Part shown: one piece after another, positions 1 through 10,614 of the stretch
How positions within the stretch are numbered: position 1 is the first letter of the stretch
How the letters are laid out: every line of letters begins with the position of its first letter
Assembly: GCF_011742165.1 (NCBI RefSeq)
Contig: NZ_JAAQTO010000027.1
Coordinates: 1 to 35,218 of the forward strand
DNA from: Billgrantia bachuensis
Lineage (GTDB): Bacteria > Pseudomonadota > Gammaproteobacteria > Pseudomonadales > Halomonadaceae
DNA length: 35,218 bases
Direction of reading: 5' to 3'
Position numbers and translations under genes: made by a program
Notes under the pieces: model-generated
The model's input: only the letters and a program-made list of their open reading frames with translations
The model's database searches: none
Told to the model about the DNA's origin: nothing

Positions 1-246
1 GTGGATGCCGCCCTGTACGGCGTGGAAGCGGTGCTCGGTCGTCGTCCGCGGCTCTCGACCAGCGGCGGCACCTCGGATGGGCGCTTCATCGCCACGCTGG
101 GTAGCCAGGTAGTGGAGCTGGGACCACGCAACGCCACCATTCACCAGACCAACGAGCACGTTCGCGCCGCCGACCTGGACGACCTGAGCCGGATCTATGA
201 AGCGATCCTGGCCAAGCTTTTCGTCAACGGCACCGCCCAGCCCTGA
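1..246 (+). CDS. dapE: Succinyl-diaminopimelate desuccinylase, C-terminal fragment cut by the window edge
   Basis: The last 81 residues of a DapE-type M20 metallopeptidase, which removes succinate from N-succinyl-LL-diaminopimelate in the lysine and peptidoglycan-precursor pathway in the cytoplasm. The visible part has the family's [11 protein letters not shown] segment near residue 20, then [16 protein letters not shown], whose histidine is a metal ligand in the family, then the closing helix. The GTG at base 1 is only the first codon in view, not the true start; about 300 residues lie upstream outside the window. The next gene begins 20 bases after the stop in the same direction, so they are probably co-transcribed. 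Confidence 0.9.
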   Translation: MDAALYGVEAVLGRRPRLSTSGGTSDGRFIATLGSQVVELGPRNATIHQTNEHVRAADLDDLSRIYEAILAKLFVNGTAQP

Positions 247-266
247 CCGCGCCGAGAGGGTTCACC

Positions 267-674
267 ATGCCACATCAGCACGACAGCAACATGCGCTACC
301 CGGATATCGAGATCTACCTGCGCCAGGCTCCGCTGGAAGCGATCGATGCTTGGCTCGGCGAGACGCTGGATGCCGCCCCACTGCGCGGCGCCGGTCGCGG
401 CAAGTGGCACACCCGCGGCCATCACGCGGGACACGAGGTGCCGGTGCTGCTGGTGGAAAAAGCGGCCGACGGCTTCGCCAGCCTATGGCTCGACAGTCCT
501 CACACCCCTTGGTTGAGAGACTGCGACTGCGCCCGCGACGCCGCCACCCGGCTCGGCTGCGAGGTACGCTGCTCGCTGGGCGGCTGGCAGCCCGGCGACG
601 AGCCCGACCGCTTCTGGCAGGTGCTGCCCGACGGCAGCGAAGGCGCCATCGACTGGCCCGACTCCGGCCAGTAA
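267..674 (+). CDS. Conserved hypothetical protein downstream of dapE
   Basis: A 135-residue soluble protein that I do not recognise as a named family. The start at 267 has a GAGAGGG Shine-Dalgarno sequence six bases upstream; a second ATG at 291 gives MRYPDIEIYL. Near residues 10-30 is a helical stretch, then a region rich in His and Gly (KWHTRGHHAGHEVPVLLVEK), a WLDSPHTPWLRDCDCAR segment with two cysteines, and an acidic Trp-rich tail. There is no signal peptide or membrane segment. It follows dapE by 20 bases and ends 15 bases before a strong hairpin, so it is probably the last gene of the dapE transcript. Expression as a real gene is supported by the RBS, length and GC-rich codon use; function is unknown. 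Confidence 0.7.
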   Translation: MPHQHDSNMRYPDIEIYLRQAPLEAIDAWLGETLDAAPLRGAGRGKWHTRGHHAGHEVPVLLVEKAADGFASLWLDSPHTPWLRDCDCARDAATRLGCEVRCSLGGWQPGDEPDRFWQVLPDGSEGAIDWPDSGQ

Positions 675-689
675 CTTACCAGAAACGAC

Positions 690-713
690 ATCGCCCCGCC
701 GAAGCGGGGCGAT
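690..713 (+). terminator. Hairpin after the dapE-linked gene
   Basis: A perfect 10-bp stem, ATCGCCCCGC paired with GCGGGGCGAT, closes a CGAA loop 15 bases after the stop codon. No long T run follows, so it is either a weak intrinsic terminator or an mRNA-stabilising hairpin. Confidence 0.7.
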
Positions 714-737
714 GACCTTAAAGCCTGATCAGCTTGT

Positions 738-855
738 GAAAGCTGGCGAGCGAAGGTCAGACAAGGCAAAAATCGGCGAAAAGACGGAGTTTGCTGTTGC
801 AAATGAGTACTTTGAGCCGATTTTTAACGCAGTATGACCGAGCGCAGCCGCTTTC
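738..855. repeat. Large imperfect palindrome, copy A of a four-member intergenic family
   Basis: The arms GAAAGCTGGCGAGCG (738-752) and CGAGCGCAGCCGCTTTC (839-855) pair. Inside them AAAAATCGGC (768-777) is an exact reverse complement of 816-825. The central module CGGAGTTT...AAATGAG starts at 785 and recurs in the copies at 12701, 14042 and 29736. It is closest to the copy at 12701 (about four in five bases the same over some 103 bp). It ends six bases before the stop codon of the minus-strand cold-shock gene. No flanking target duplication or ORF is visible. Confidence 0.85.
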
Positions 856-861
856 TACCAC

Positions 862-1326
862 CTAAGTAATGACGGTGACGTCGTCGGCTTGTAGTCCCCG
901 CTCATTCTCGATCACGTGGTAGCGCACCTTCTGACCCTCGGCCAGGGTGCGATGCCCGCGGCCGCGAATGGCGCGAAAATGCACGAACACGTCCTCACCG
1001 CTCTCGCGCTTGATGAAGCCGTATCCCTTGTTGACGTTGAACCACTTGACCTCGCCAATTTCACGATCGTCGTTCTCCACCGCGGCCAGCACCGCCAATT
1101 GCGGGCTCAAGGCATGGGTGGCCAGCGTGGCAACGAGAAGTAGCACGAAGACGGCGAGGGCCGCGGCGACATAGCCCACCACGAAGCCGCCAGGCTCCAG
1201 CAGGGTCAGGAGCTGTTGGGGCAGACCGACATCGGCCAGGGCCAGTGACAGGGCGATCAGCAGCGGTGCCGGCAGCGCCAGCAGCAGACTGATCAACGTA
1301 CAGCGAAAGATAACCTTGCGATTCAT
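862..1326 (-). CDS. Membrane-anchored cold-shock-domain protein
   Basis: A 154-residue protein in two parts. The N-terminal half has two strongly hydrophobic segments (about residues 8-31 and 46-70) that should cross the inner membrane. The C-terminal half (about 88-154) is a complete cold-shock domain with the RNA-binding motifs RNP1 (KGYGFIKR, 100-107) and RNP2 (DVFVHF, 112-117). Free cold-shock proteins are about 70 residues, so this is a fusion of a membrane anchor to a CspA-type nucleic-acid-binding fold. Both termini are predicted in the cytoplasm, placing the RNA-binding domain at the inner face. The start has only a weak GGAT Shine-Dalgarno. It is divergent from slyX with a 50-base gap, so their promoters must overlap. 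The cold-shock assignment is firm; the membrane role is inferred. Confidence 0.88.
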   Translation of the reverse strand: MNRKVIFRCTLISLLLALPAPLLIALSLALADVGLPQQLLTLLEPGGFVVGYVAAALAVFVLLLVATLATHALSPQLAVLAAVENDDREIGEVKWFNVNKGYGFIKRESGEDVFVHFRAIRGRGHRTLAEGQKVRYHVIENERGLQADDVTVIT

Positions 1327-1376
1327 GGATCCGTATTGCTCACTTGTTATGTGGAATTAACGAAACAGGATGTCCG

Positions 1377-1691
1377 ATGACGACGCGACACGAGGCCCCG
1401 TCGACCAATGAAGGTGTCACGGTGAACAGTGACACGCAGCGCGACGATTCTAACATGAGCCTTTCCCAGGCGCTCGCTACCCGGCTGGAAGCTCTGGAGA
1501 GCCGAATCGCCTATCAGGAGCACTGGCTGGATACGCTGGATGAGGCCGTGGCCAGCCAGGAACGACGCCTGGCCCAGCTCGAACGGATCAATGCTTTGAT
1601 GCAGGAGAAGCTGCGCGACCAGCAGCGGGCGCTGCAGGATTCGGAGATGGCGGCACCGTCACCACAGGATGAAGTGCCGCCGCATTACTGA
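1377..1691 (+). CDS. slyX: SlyX family protein
   Basis: A small coiled-coil protein of 104 residues from the ATG at 1377. I chose this start because CAGGA stands six bases before it, while the in-frame ATG at 1344 has no ribosome site and the ATG at 1455 (MSLSQALATRLE) has none either, although the conserved part begins there. Residues from about 30 to 85 are heptad-like (LATRLEALESRIAYQEHWLD and onward), and the chain ends in PPHY, the usual SlyX C-terminus. The biochemical role of SlyX is unknown. The N-terminal 25 residues are a polar extension beyond the family core, so the start is less certain than the identity. Confidence 0.82.
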   Translation: MTTRHEAPSTNEGVTVNSDTQRDDSNMSLSQALATRLEALESRIAYQEHWLDTLDEAVASQERRLAQLERINALMQEKLRDQQRALQDSEMAAPSPQDEVPPHY

Positions 1692-1816
1692 CGGAAGGAA
1701 GAGGAAAGAGGGAAGAGGAAAGCCAGCCTATGGCTATCTCTCCTCGACCCAAGGTTTTTTCTTCATCTTCCAGGTGCGCAGCGCCGTTCTTCCCTCTGCA
1801 GCGGCGTAGCCGCGTT
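1692..1816. other. Intergenic stretch between convergent slyX and trxB
   Basis: About 125 bases. It opens with a purine-only tract (1693-1723) built from GGAAGA/GGAAAG words and holds short hairpins: AGCCA...TGGCT near 1721-1735 and GCGGCGTAGCCGC at 1801-1813, the latter only a few bases from the trxB stop. None has a convincing terminator T run except the TTTTTT near 1755. Confidence 0.4.
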
Positions 1817-2785
<969 letters not shown>

Positions 2786-2843
2786 CTAAAACGGGGTGAG
2801 GCGTGACTGTCTCGCTCCAGCCGGGTCGTTGCTTGCGGCCGAG

Positions 2844-2861
2844 CAATGGCTAACGCCATTG
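2844..2861 (-). terminator. Small hairpin between the CPXCG gene and trxB
   Basis: CAATGGC pairs with GCCATTG around a four-base loop. It lies about 50 bases after the CPXCG-protein stop on the minus strand, without a T run. It may end part of that transcript; support is weak. Confidence 0.3.
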
Positions 2862-2910
2862 TACCAGCCTCGGAGGCCTGCGGCGTGCCCCCGCACCTTT
2901 CGTCGACGTC

Positions 2911-3120
2911 CTAGAGCACCTCGTCGTCGCGTCCCAGCACGAGAGCGTCAAGCTCGCCGGTCATCGGCGAAACTTCTATTCGCAATTGTATGGGCGCACA
3001 GCAGTAGGGGCAGTCTTCCCAGGTCTGGTGGCTACCCTGGGAAATGTCTACCAGCATGTCGAAGGGCATGCTGCAGTAAGGGCAGTGAACCGAATGGCTG
3101 TCGAGCCGTTCTTCATGCAT
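2911..3120 (-). CDS. CPXCG-motif cysteine-rich protein
   Basis: A 69-residue protein with two CPYC knuckles (Cys13/Cys16 and Cys37/Cys40, with an extra Cys41), the hallmark of the small 'CPXCG motif-containing cysteine-rich protein' family common in gammaproteobacteria. The four cysteines probably bind one zinc or iron ion. The remainder is a beta-rich segment (APIQLRIEVSPMTGELDALVL). GGGAGG stands upstream of the ATG at 3120. It is divergent from acnA and followed by trxB. The family's function is not known; a redox or metal-sensing role is only suggested by the cysteines and neighbour. Confidence 0.88.
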   Translation of the reverse strand: MHEERLDSHSVHCPYCSMPFDMLVDISQGSHQTWEDCPYCCAPIQLRIEVSPMTGELDALVLGRDDEVL

Positions 3121-3290
3121 GACGGGCCTCCCGAGCGCCTGCCCTCCCCCAGCGGAACATTGGCGCCACGCGACGAACTTTCGTTCAGCATAGAAACCCT
3201 GGGCAGCGCTTGAAAGGGGGACCTATCATGACCATGTATCAAGCATGAGAGAGAAGAAAAGGACCGTTCACTACCGTGACAGGAGGCCTC

Positions 3291-6041
<2,751 letters not shown>

Positions 6042-6072
6042 GCCCATTCCTGCCTCTTGCCCTACACGAGAA

Positions 6073-6100
6073 AGGCCCCGTCGGGCAGTCGACGGGGCCT
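6073..6100 (+). terminator. acnA terminator hairpin
   Basis: An 11-bp GC-rich stem (AGGCCCCGTCG with CGACGGGGCCT) around a six-base loop, starting 31 bases after the acnA stop and followed by CCTTGTGT. It separates acnA from the convergent malic-enzyme gene. Confidence 0.8.
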
Positions 6101-6109
6101 CCTTGTGTC

Positions 6110-6153
6110 GGGCTACGGGTTGCGGGCTGCATTTTGCTCGCAGCCCGTAGCCC
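6110..6153. repeat. Palindrome downstream of the malic-enzyme gene
   Basis: GGGCTACGGG pairs with CCCGTAGCCC (10 bp), extended by TGCG/CGCA after one mismatch, around an AT-containing loop. It ends 11 bases from the malic-enzyme stop on the minus strand and can serve as that gene's terminator. The words GGCTACGG and CCCGTAGC recur between prfB and lysS. Confidence 0.65.
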
Positions 6154-6164
6154 ATAGCTTGCAC

Positions 6165-7844
6165 CTAGAACGCGCGGCGACGATAGCGTCGATATTCCGG
6201 CGTCCAACTGCTGCGCTCGATGGCCAGGCGCAGCTTGATGCCGTCCGTGCGCAGCGCCATCCCTTCCTGCTGCGCCTGGGCGGCGACCTCGAAGGCGATG
6301 GCCTTGGAGAGTTCGCGTATCTGTGACAGCTGCGGCAGCAATGCCCCCTCGCCCTCCTTGACCAGCGGTGCCTCACGGGCGAGTGCACGGGAAGCGGTCA
6401 TCAACATGGTATCGGTGATGCGCTTGGCGCCGCTGGCCACCACGCCAAGGCCAATGCCGGGAAAGATGTAGGCGTTGTTGCACTGTGCGATGGGGTAGGT
6501 CTTGCCCTCGTACACCACCGGCGGGAAGGGGCTGCCAGTGGCCACGAGCGCCTGGCCGTCGGTCCACTCGATCACATCCGCGGGTGTGGCCTCGGCGCGC
6601 GAGGTGGGGTTGGAGAGCGGCATGATCACCGGGCGCTCGCAGCCGGCATGCATGGCCCGCACCACCTCCTCGCTGAACAATCCCTTCTGGCCGGAGACAC
6701 CGATCAGCACCGTGGGCTTGATGTGGCGGGCCACTTCCAACAGCGATTGGTCCTGCCACTCTTCGACGAGCTGGGGGTCGTGCGCCAAGCGGCGCTGGAA
6801 GTCGCGCAGCCACTCCTGGTCGGAAGTCACCAGGCCATCGCGGTCGACCATGAACACACGGCGCCGCGCCTCTTTCTCGGAGAGCCCCTCCGCCTGCATC
6901 GCCACCACCACCTGCTCAGCGATGCCACAGCCGGCGGAACCGGCGCCGACGAATACCACGCGCTGGTCGGCAATGGTTTCGTCGCGGGCCTGACAGGCCG
7001 CCATCAGGGTGCCCACGCAAACCGCTGCGGTACCCTGCACATCGTCGTTGAAGCAGCACAGCTGATCGCGATAGCGCTCCAGCAGTGGGACGGCGTTGGC
7101 CTGGGCAAAATCCTCGAACTGCAGCAATACGTTCGGCCAGCGGCGCTTCACCGCGGCAATGAACTCGTCGAGGAAGGCGTCGTACTCCTCCTGGGAGATA
7201 CGCGGATGCCGCCAGCCCATGTACATGGGGTCGTCGAGCAGGGTCTGGTTGTTGGTGCCCACATCAAGGGTGATCGGCAAGGTATAGGCGGGGCTGATGC
7301 CGCCGCAGGCGGTGTAGAGCGCCAGCTTGCCGATGGGAATGCCCATGCCACCGATGCCCTGGTCGCCGAGGCCGAGGATACGCTCGCCGTCGGTCACCAC
7401 GATCACCTTGACCCTGTCCTTGGTGGCGCTGCGCAGTATGTCGTCGATACGCTCACGGTCCGGATAGCTGACGAACAGGCCGCGATGGCTGCGGTAGATG
7501 TTGGAGAACTCCTCGCAGGCCTGCCCCACCGTAGGGGTGTAGATGATCGGCAGCATCTCCTCGAGATGCTCCATTACCAAGTGGTAGTAGAGCGTCTCGT
7601 TATCGTCCTGGATCGCTCGCAGATGGATGTGTCGTTCCAGGTCGCTGTGGCACTGCTGGTACTGGCGGTAGGCCCGCTCCGCCTGCTCCTCGATGGATTC
7701 CACATTCTGCGGCAGCAGGCCGATCAGATTGAATTCGAGCCGCTCCTCGCGAGAAAACGCACTGCCCTTGTTGAGCAGCGGCATCTCGAGCAGCGAAGGA
7801 CCAGCGTAGGGAATGTAGAGGGGGCGTTTGGTTTCGGTGGACAT
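6165..7844 (-). CDS. maeA: NAD-dependent malic enzyme (oxaloacetate-decarboxylating)
   Basis: A 559-residue malic enzyme, converting malate to pyruvate and CO2 with NAD reduction. The length and the eukaryote-like large-subunit layout match E. coli MaeA (SfcA) rather than the shorter or phosphotransacetylase-fused NADP forms. Visible motifs: IYTPTVG with the catalytic Tyr102, IPIGKLALY with Lys173, FEDF and [10 protein letters not shown] with metal-binding acids (about 243-270), and the dinucleotide-binding GAGSAG at 300-305. Cofactor preference is inferred from subfamily. The start at 7844 gives the standard N-terminus but only a poor Shine-Dalgarno (ATCAGAG). Upstream on the same strand, 98 bases away, is the YeeE/YedE transporter. 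With acnA and ald nearby it belongs to central carbon flux at pyruvate. Confidence 0.95.
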   Translation of the reverse strand: MSTETKRPLYIPYAGPSLLEMPLLNKGSAFSREERLEFNLIGLLPQNVESIEEQAERAYRQYQQCHSDLERHIHLRAIQDDNETLYYHLVMEHLEEMLPIIYTPTVGQACEEFSNIYRSHRGLFVSYPDRERIDDILRSATKDRVKVIVVTDGERILGLGDQGIGGMGIPIGKLALYTACGGISPAYTLPITLDVGTNNQTLLDDPMYMGWRHPRISQEEYDAFLDEFIAAVKRRWPNVLLQFEDFAQANAVPLLERYRDQLCCFNDDVQGTAAVCVGTLMAACQARDETIADQRVVFVGAGSAGCGIAEQVVVAMQAEGLSEKEARRRVFMVDRDGLVTSDQEWLRDFQRRLAHDPQLVEEWQDQSLLEVARHIKPTVLIGVSGQKGLFSEEVVRAMHAGCERPVIMPLSNPTSRAEATPADVIEWTDGQALVATGSPFPPVVYEGKTYPIAQCNNAYIFPGIGLGVVASGAKRITDTMLMTASRALAREAPLVKEGEGALLPQLSQIRELSKAIAFEVAAQAQQEGMALRTDGIKLRLAIERSSWTPEYRRYRRRAF

Positions 7845-7942
7845 CTCTGATCTCGATACGGTGACTGGAATCCGGGCCGTAGGCGCTCTGCTGGCACCTT
7901 GGCGCCAACTTTACCACGCCTCCGCTATCCTGGCGCCCCGGC

Positions 7943-9148
7943 TCAACTGGTCTTGGCCCGGGTCCTGTCGCCGGGTGGGCGGTCGAAGAACAGCGGGCGC
8001 AGCCGCAGGCCCAGCATGTTGCCGGCGAAGCCCGCCACCAGCCACACCCAGCCATGCAGGCTGCCCGAAGCGATGCCGCTGAAATAAGCACCTATGTTGC
8101 AGCCGAATGCCAGCCGTGCCCCGTAACCCAGCAGCAGCCCGCCGATTACCGCCGCCAGCACCGAGCCCAGCGGGATACGCAGAGTCGGCGCGAAGCGCCC
8201 GGCCAGGGTGGCGGCCACCATCGCGCCGAGGATGATGCCCACGTTCATTACCGTGGTGATATCGCTCCACACGCTGGACTCGAGCGCAGCGGCATTGGCC
8301 GGGCTCTGCCAGTAGCCCCACTGACTGACGTCGCCACCAAGCAGCTCGAAAGCCTTGGCGCCCCACAGGGCGAAGGCCGAGGTGATGCCCCAGGGCCGCC
8401 CGGCCAGGGCCAGGGTGGCGAAGTTGAGCAGTGCCAGCGCCACCGCACCGAGCAGCAGCGGCCAGGGGCCGGTCAGCCAGCGCCCCTGGCCCAGGTTGGC
8501 CCGGGGTGCTTCCTCCAGCCGGCCATGGCGACGCCTCTCCATCAGCATGGTGAGGGCGGCAATGGCCGTGAACAGGGCCAGGCTCGCGGCGATGCCGCCG
8601 CCGGCGCCGAAGGTGTGCACCAGCGATACCGGCGCGAAGGCCGGCCATTCCATCCACCAGCTGAAATGGGCCGTGCCGATCAGCGAACCGACGATGAAGA
8701 AGAGCAGCGTGATCACCATGCGCGCATTGCCGCCACCGGCGGTGAACAGCGTACCCGAGGCGCAGCCGCCACCCAGCTGCATGCCGATGCCGAACAGGAA
8801 GGCGCCGACCACCACCGAGACGCCTATCGGCGCGACGAAGCCGGACACCTCTTGCCCCCATAGCGAGCCAGCCCCCAGCGCCGGAAAGAACAGCACCACG
8901 GCGATGGCCAGCATGACCATCTGGGCGCGCAGTCCGCGCCCACGGCGCTCGCTGATGAAGACGCGCCAGGCAGCGGTAAAGCCGAAGGCGGCGTGGTAGA
9001 GCGAGATCCCGAGCGCGGCACCGACCAGCATCAGCAGGCCCAGGCGCGTGCCGAAGACAAGGCCTACGAGCAACGCACCGGCCAGCACCAGCGTGCCCAG
9101 CATGAAAGATATCCGGCGGGGTCGGTGCGAATCGAGCACGGTCGCCAT
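7943..9148 (-). CDS. YeeE/YedE family sulfur-compound transporter
   Basis: A 401-residue polytopic inner-membrane protein with about ten hydrophobic segments. It carries the family's paired cysteine signatures: GGGCASGT (Cys129) in the first half and FGCNIGAYFSGIASGSLHGW (Cys near 350) in the second, so the protein is an internal repeat of two related halves. Characterised members (YeeE/TsuA) import thiosulfate by passing it along conserved cysteines; others are thought to carry selenium or sulfur species. Which substrate this one uses cannot be read from sequence, and no TusA-like partner is adjacent. GGAGG stands at good spacing before ATG 9148. It is flanked on the same strand by trpS upstream, with a terminator between, and the malic-enzyme gene downstream. 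Confidence 0.88.
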   Translation of the reverse strand: MATVLDSHRPRRISFMLGTLVLAGALLVGLVFGTRLGLLMLVGAALGISLYHAAFGFTAAWRVFISERRGRGLRAQMVMLAIAVVLFFPALGAGSLWGQEVSGFVAPIGVSVVVGAFLFGIGMQLGGGCASGTLFTAGGGNARMVITLLFFIVGSLIGTAHFSWWMEWPAFAPVSLVHTFGAGGGIAASLALFTAIAALTMLMERRRHGRLEEAPRANLGQGRWLTGPWPLLLGAVALALLNFATLALAGRPWGITSAFALWGAKAFELLGGDVSQWGYWQSPANAAALESSVWSDITTVMNVGIILGAMVAATLAGRFAPTLRIPLGSVLAAVIGGLLLGYGARLAFGCNIGAYFSGIASGSLHGWVWLVAGFAGNMLGLRLRPLFFDRPPGDRTRAKTS

Positions 9149-9223
9149 GACGATTCCTCCCTGGTATCGATTCCTTCAGCGTGGCAAGCCCGGCGTTCCA
9201 ACGCCAGCAACCACCGAACGATA

Positions 9224-9244
9224 CAGGGCGCCGAAGGCGCCCTG
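9224..9244 (-). terminator. trpS terminator hairpin
   Basis: A perfect 9-bp stem CAGGGCGCC/GGCGCCCTG with a three-base loop, 20 bases after the trpS stop on the minus strand. It separates trpS from the YeeE/YedE gene. No long T run. Confidence 0.75.
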
Positions 9245-9263
9245 TGAACACATTACCCGCTAC

Positions 9264-10289
9264 TCAGGCGAAACGCCCCAGCCCCACGGCTTCCCGCAGT
9301 CGATCCATGAACGGCGCTGCCTCGGCACGTGCCCGCTCGGCGCCCTTGAGCAGTACGCTCTCGATATGCCCAGGATCTTCCATCAGCGCGATATAGCGTT
9401 CGCGGGGTTCGCGCAGCTGCTCGTTGAGGAGTTCGAACAGGCGGTTCTTGACCTCGCCCCAGCCGATGCCATTGGCATACTCGCCACGCATCGCCTCCCG
9501 CTCCTCGCGGTTGGAGAAAGCGGAATAGATCTGGAACAGGGTGCAGCCCTCTGGATCCTTGGGCTCGCCGGGCTCCAGCGAATTGGTCTTGATCTTGCGC
9601 ACCAGCTTGAGCAGCTTCTTCTCGGAGACGAACAGCGGGATGGTGTTGTTGTAGCTCTTGGACATCTTGCGTCCGTCGAGCCCGCCCAGCACCGCCACGT
9701 CGTCGTCTACCACCGCCTCCGGCAGGGTGAAAAACTCACCCCGATAGAGATGATTGAAGCGCCCGCCCATGTCGCGTGCCATCTCGATGTGCTGGATCTG
9801 GTCGCGCCCCACCGGCACCTTGTTGGCGTTGAACATGAGGATGTCGGCGGCCATCAGCACCGGGTAGCCGAACAAGCCCATGGTGATGCCCTTGTCCGGG
9901 TCCTGATTGCCGGCGACCTCGTTCTCGGCTACCGCCGCCTTGTAGGCGTGGGCACGGTTCATCAGGCCCTTGGCGCAGACGCACGAGAGCATCCAGGTCA
10001 GCTCGGGGATCTCGGGGATGTCCGACTGGCGGTAGAAGATGGCGTTGTCGGTGTCCAGCCCCAGCGCCAGCCAGGTGGCCGCGATCTCCAGACGCGACTC
10101 CTGCACTCGGCGCGGATCCTGGCACTTGATCAGTGCGTGCAGGTCGGCGAGGAAGTAGTAGGACTGCACGCTGGGGTCCTGGCTCGCGGCGATGGCGGGC
10201 TTGATGGCCCCGACGTAATTGCCCAGGTGCGGGGTACCGGTGGTGGTGATGCCGGTGAGAACGCGTGTCTTCTGGGATGCTGCACTCAT
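9264..10289 (-). CDS. trpS: Tryptophan-tRNA ligase
   Basis: A 341-residue class I aminoacyl-tRNA synthetase charging tRNA-Trp. The HIGH-like signature is TGTPHLGNY at residues 17-25 and the second signature is KMSKS within GGLDGRKMSKSYNN, followed by the usual LKLVRKIKTNS segment. Length is typical of the short bacterial TrpRS. The start (MSAASQKTRVLTG) agrees with family alignments although its Shine-Dalgarno is poor. A 325-base intergenic region with repeats lies upstream, then ald on the same strand, so trpS likely has its own promoter there. Confidence 0.96.
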   Translation of the reverse strand: MSAASQKTRVLTGITTTGTPHLGNYVGAIKPAIAASQDPSVQSYYFLADLHALIKCQDPRRVQESRLEIAATWLALGLDTDNAIFYRQSDIPEIPELTWMLSCVCAKGLMNRAHAYKAAVAENEVAGNQDPDKGITMGLFGYPVLMAADILMFNANKVPVGRDQIQHIEMARDMGGRFNHLYRGEFFTLPEAVVDDDVAVLGGLDGRKMSKSYNNTIPLFVSEKKLLKLVRKIKTNSLEPGEPKDPEGCTLFQIYSAFSNREEREAMRGEYANGIGWGEVKNRLFELLNEQLREPRERYIALMEDPGHIESVLLKGAERARAEAAPFMDRLREAVGLGRFA

Positions 10290-10392
10290 GGAAGGCGGAC
10301 TCTGCTTGTCGGAAATGCCCGCTATGGTAACGCGAGGGGGCGATCAAGGCGACCTAGCCAGATGCGGTCCCCCGCGGCTTTCCCGGCGACAG

Positions 10393-10550
10393 GCCTCCGT
10401 GGAGGCGCTGTAAACCCATCCCTGGGCGCTACCGATGCCCTGCTTCGCTCTCGCGTCCTGCTTCGCTCTCGCGTCCTGCTTCGCTTGCAGGACCGGGGCT
10501 GGCCATCCATGGCCAGCCCGTTCGGAGCAATGCTCCTCACCCATGGCATC
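10393..10550. repeat. Mosaic palindromic repeat, first copy
   Basis: Reading on the plus strand: CCTCCGTGGAGG stem-loop (10394-10405), the word ACCCATCCCTGGG (10413-10425) followed by GCTACC, an 18-bp tandem repeat, then a perfect 10-bp inverted repeat GGCTGGCCAT-CC-ATGGCCAGCC (10497-10518) and GGAGCA-A-TGCTCC (10524-10536). The same order of words occurs in reverse orientation at 30425-30484. It lies downstream of ald. Confidence 0.75.
10439..10485. repeat. 18-bp tandem repeat, about 2.6 copies
   Basis: The unit CCTGCTTCGCTCTCGCGT occurs at 10439-10456 and identically at 10457-10474, then a partial copy (CCTGCTTCGCT) to 10485. It interrupts the mosaic repeat between its GCTACC word and its CCATCCATGG palindrome; the homologous copy at 30.4 kb lacks it. 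Confidence 0.9.
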
Positions 10551-10614
10551 GGACCTCCACTGCGGCCTATCCCCGGCGCCGCTCGCCACAATGGAATGCC
10601 TAGGTGCTGTGTAA

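Larger units (their letters stand above)
10290..10614. other. 325-base gene-free region between ald and trpS
   Basis: No ORF with gene-like features. It holds the mosaic repeat at 10393-10550, an 18-bp tandem repeat inside it, and a run of short hairpins. The part next to trpS (10290-10390) should contain the trpS promoter, but I see no convincing hexamer pair. Confidence 0.6.

Noticed and set aside
738..855. Palindrome A as a MITE with target-site duplication
   Set aside because: No direct repeat flanks it or the three related copies, and all lie in a fixed relation to stop codons, unlike a random insertion.
3228..3248. Six-codon leader frame (ATG ACC ATG TAT CAA GCA TGA) before acnA
   Set aside because: Too short to support; no ribosome site and no attenuator structure around it.
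6648..7850. A 400-codon open frame on the plus strand opposite the malic-enzyme gene
   Set aside because: Shadow frame; the minus-strand enzyme has catalytic motifs and full length.
10439..10485. CRISPR-like repeat
   Set aside because: Units are directly adjacent with no spacers and only 2.6 copies, so it is a simple tandem repeat.
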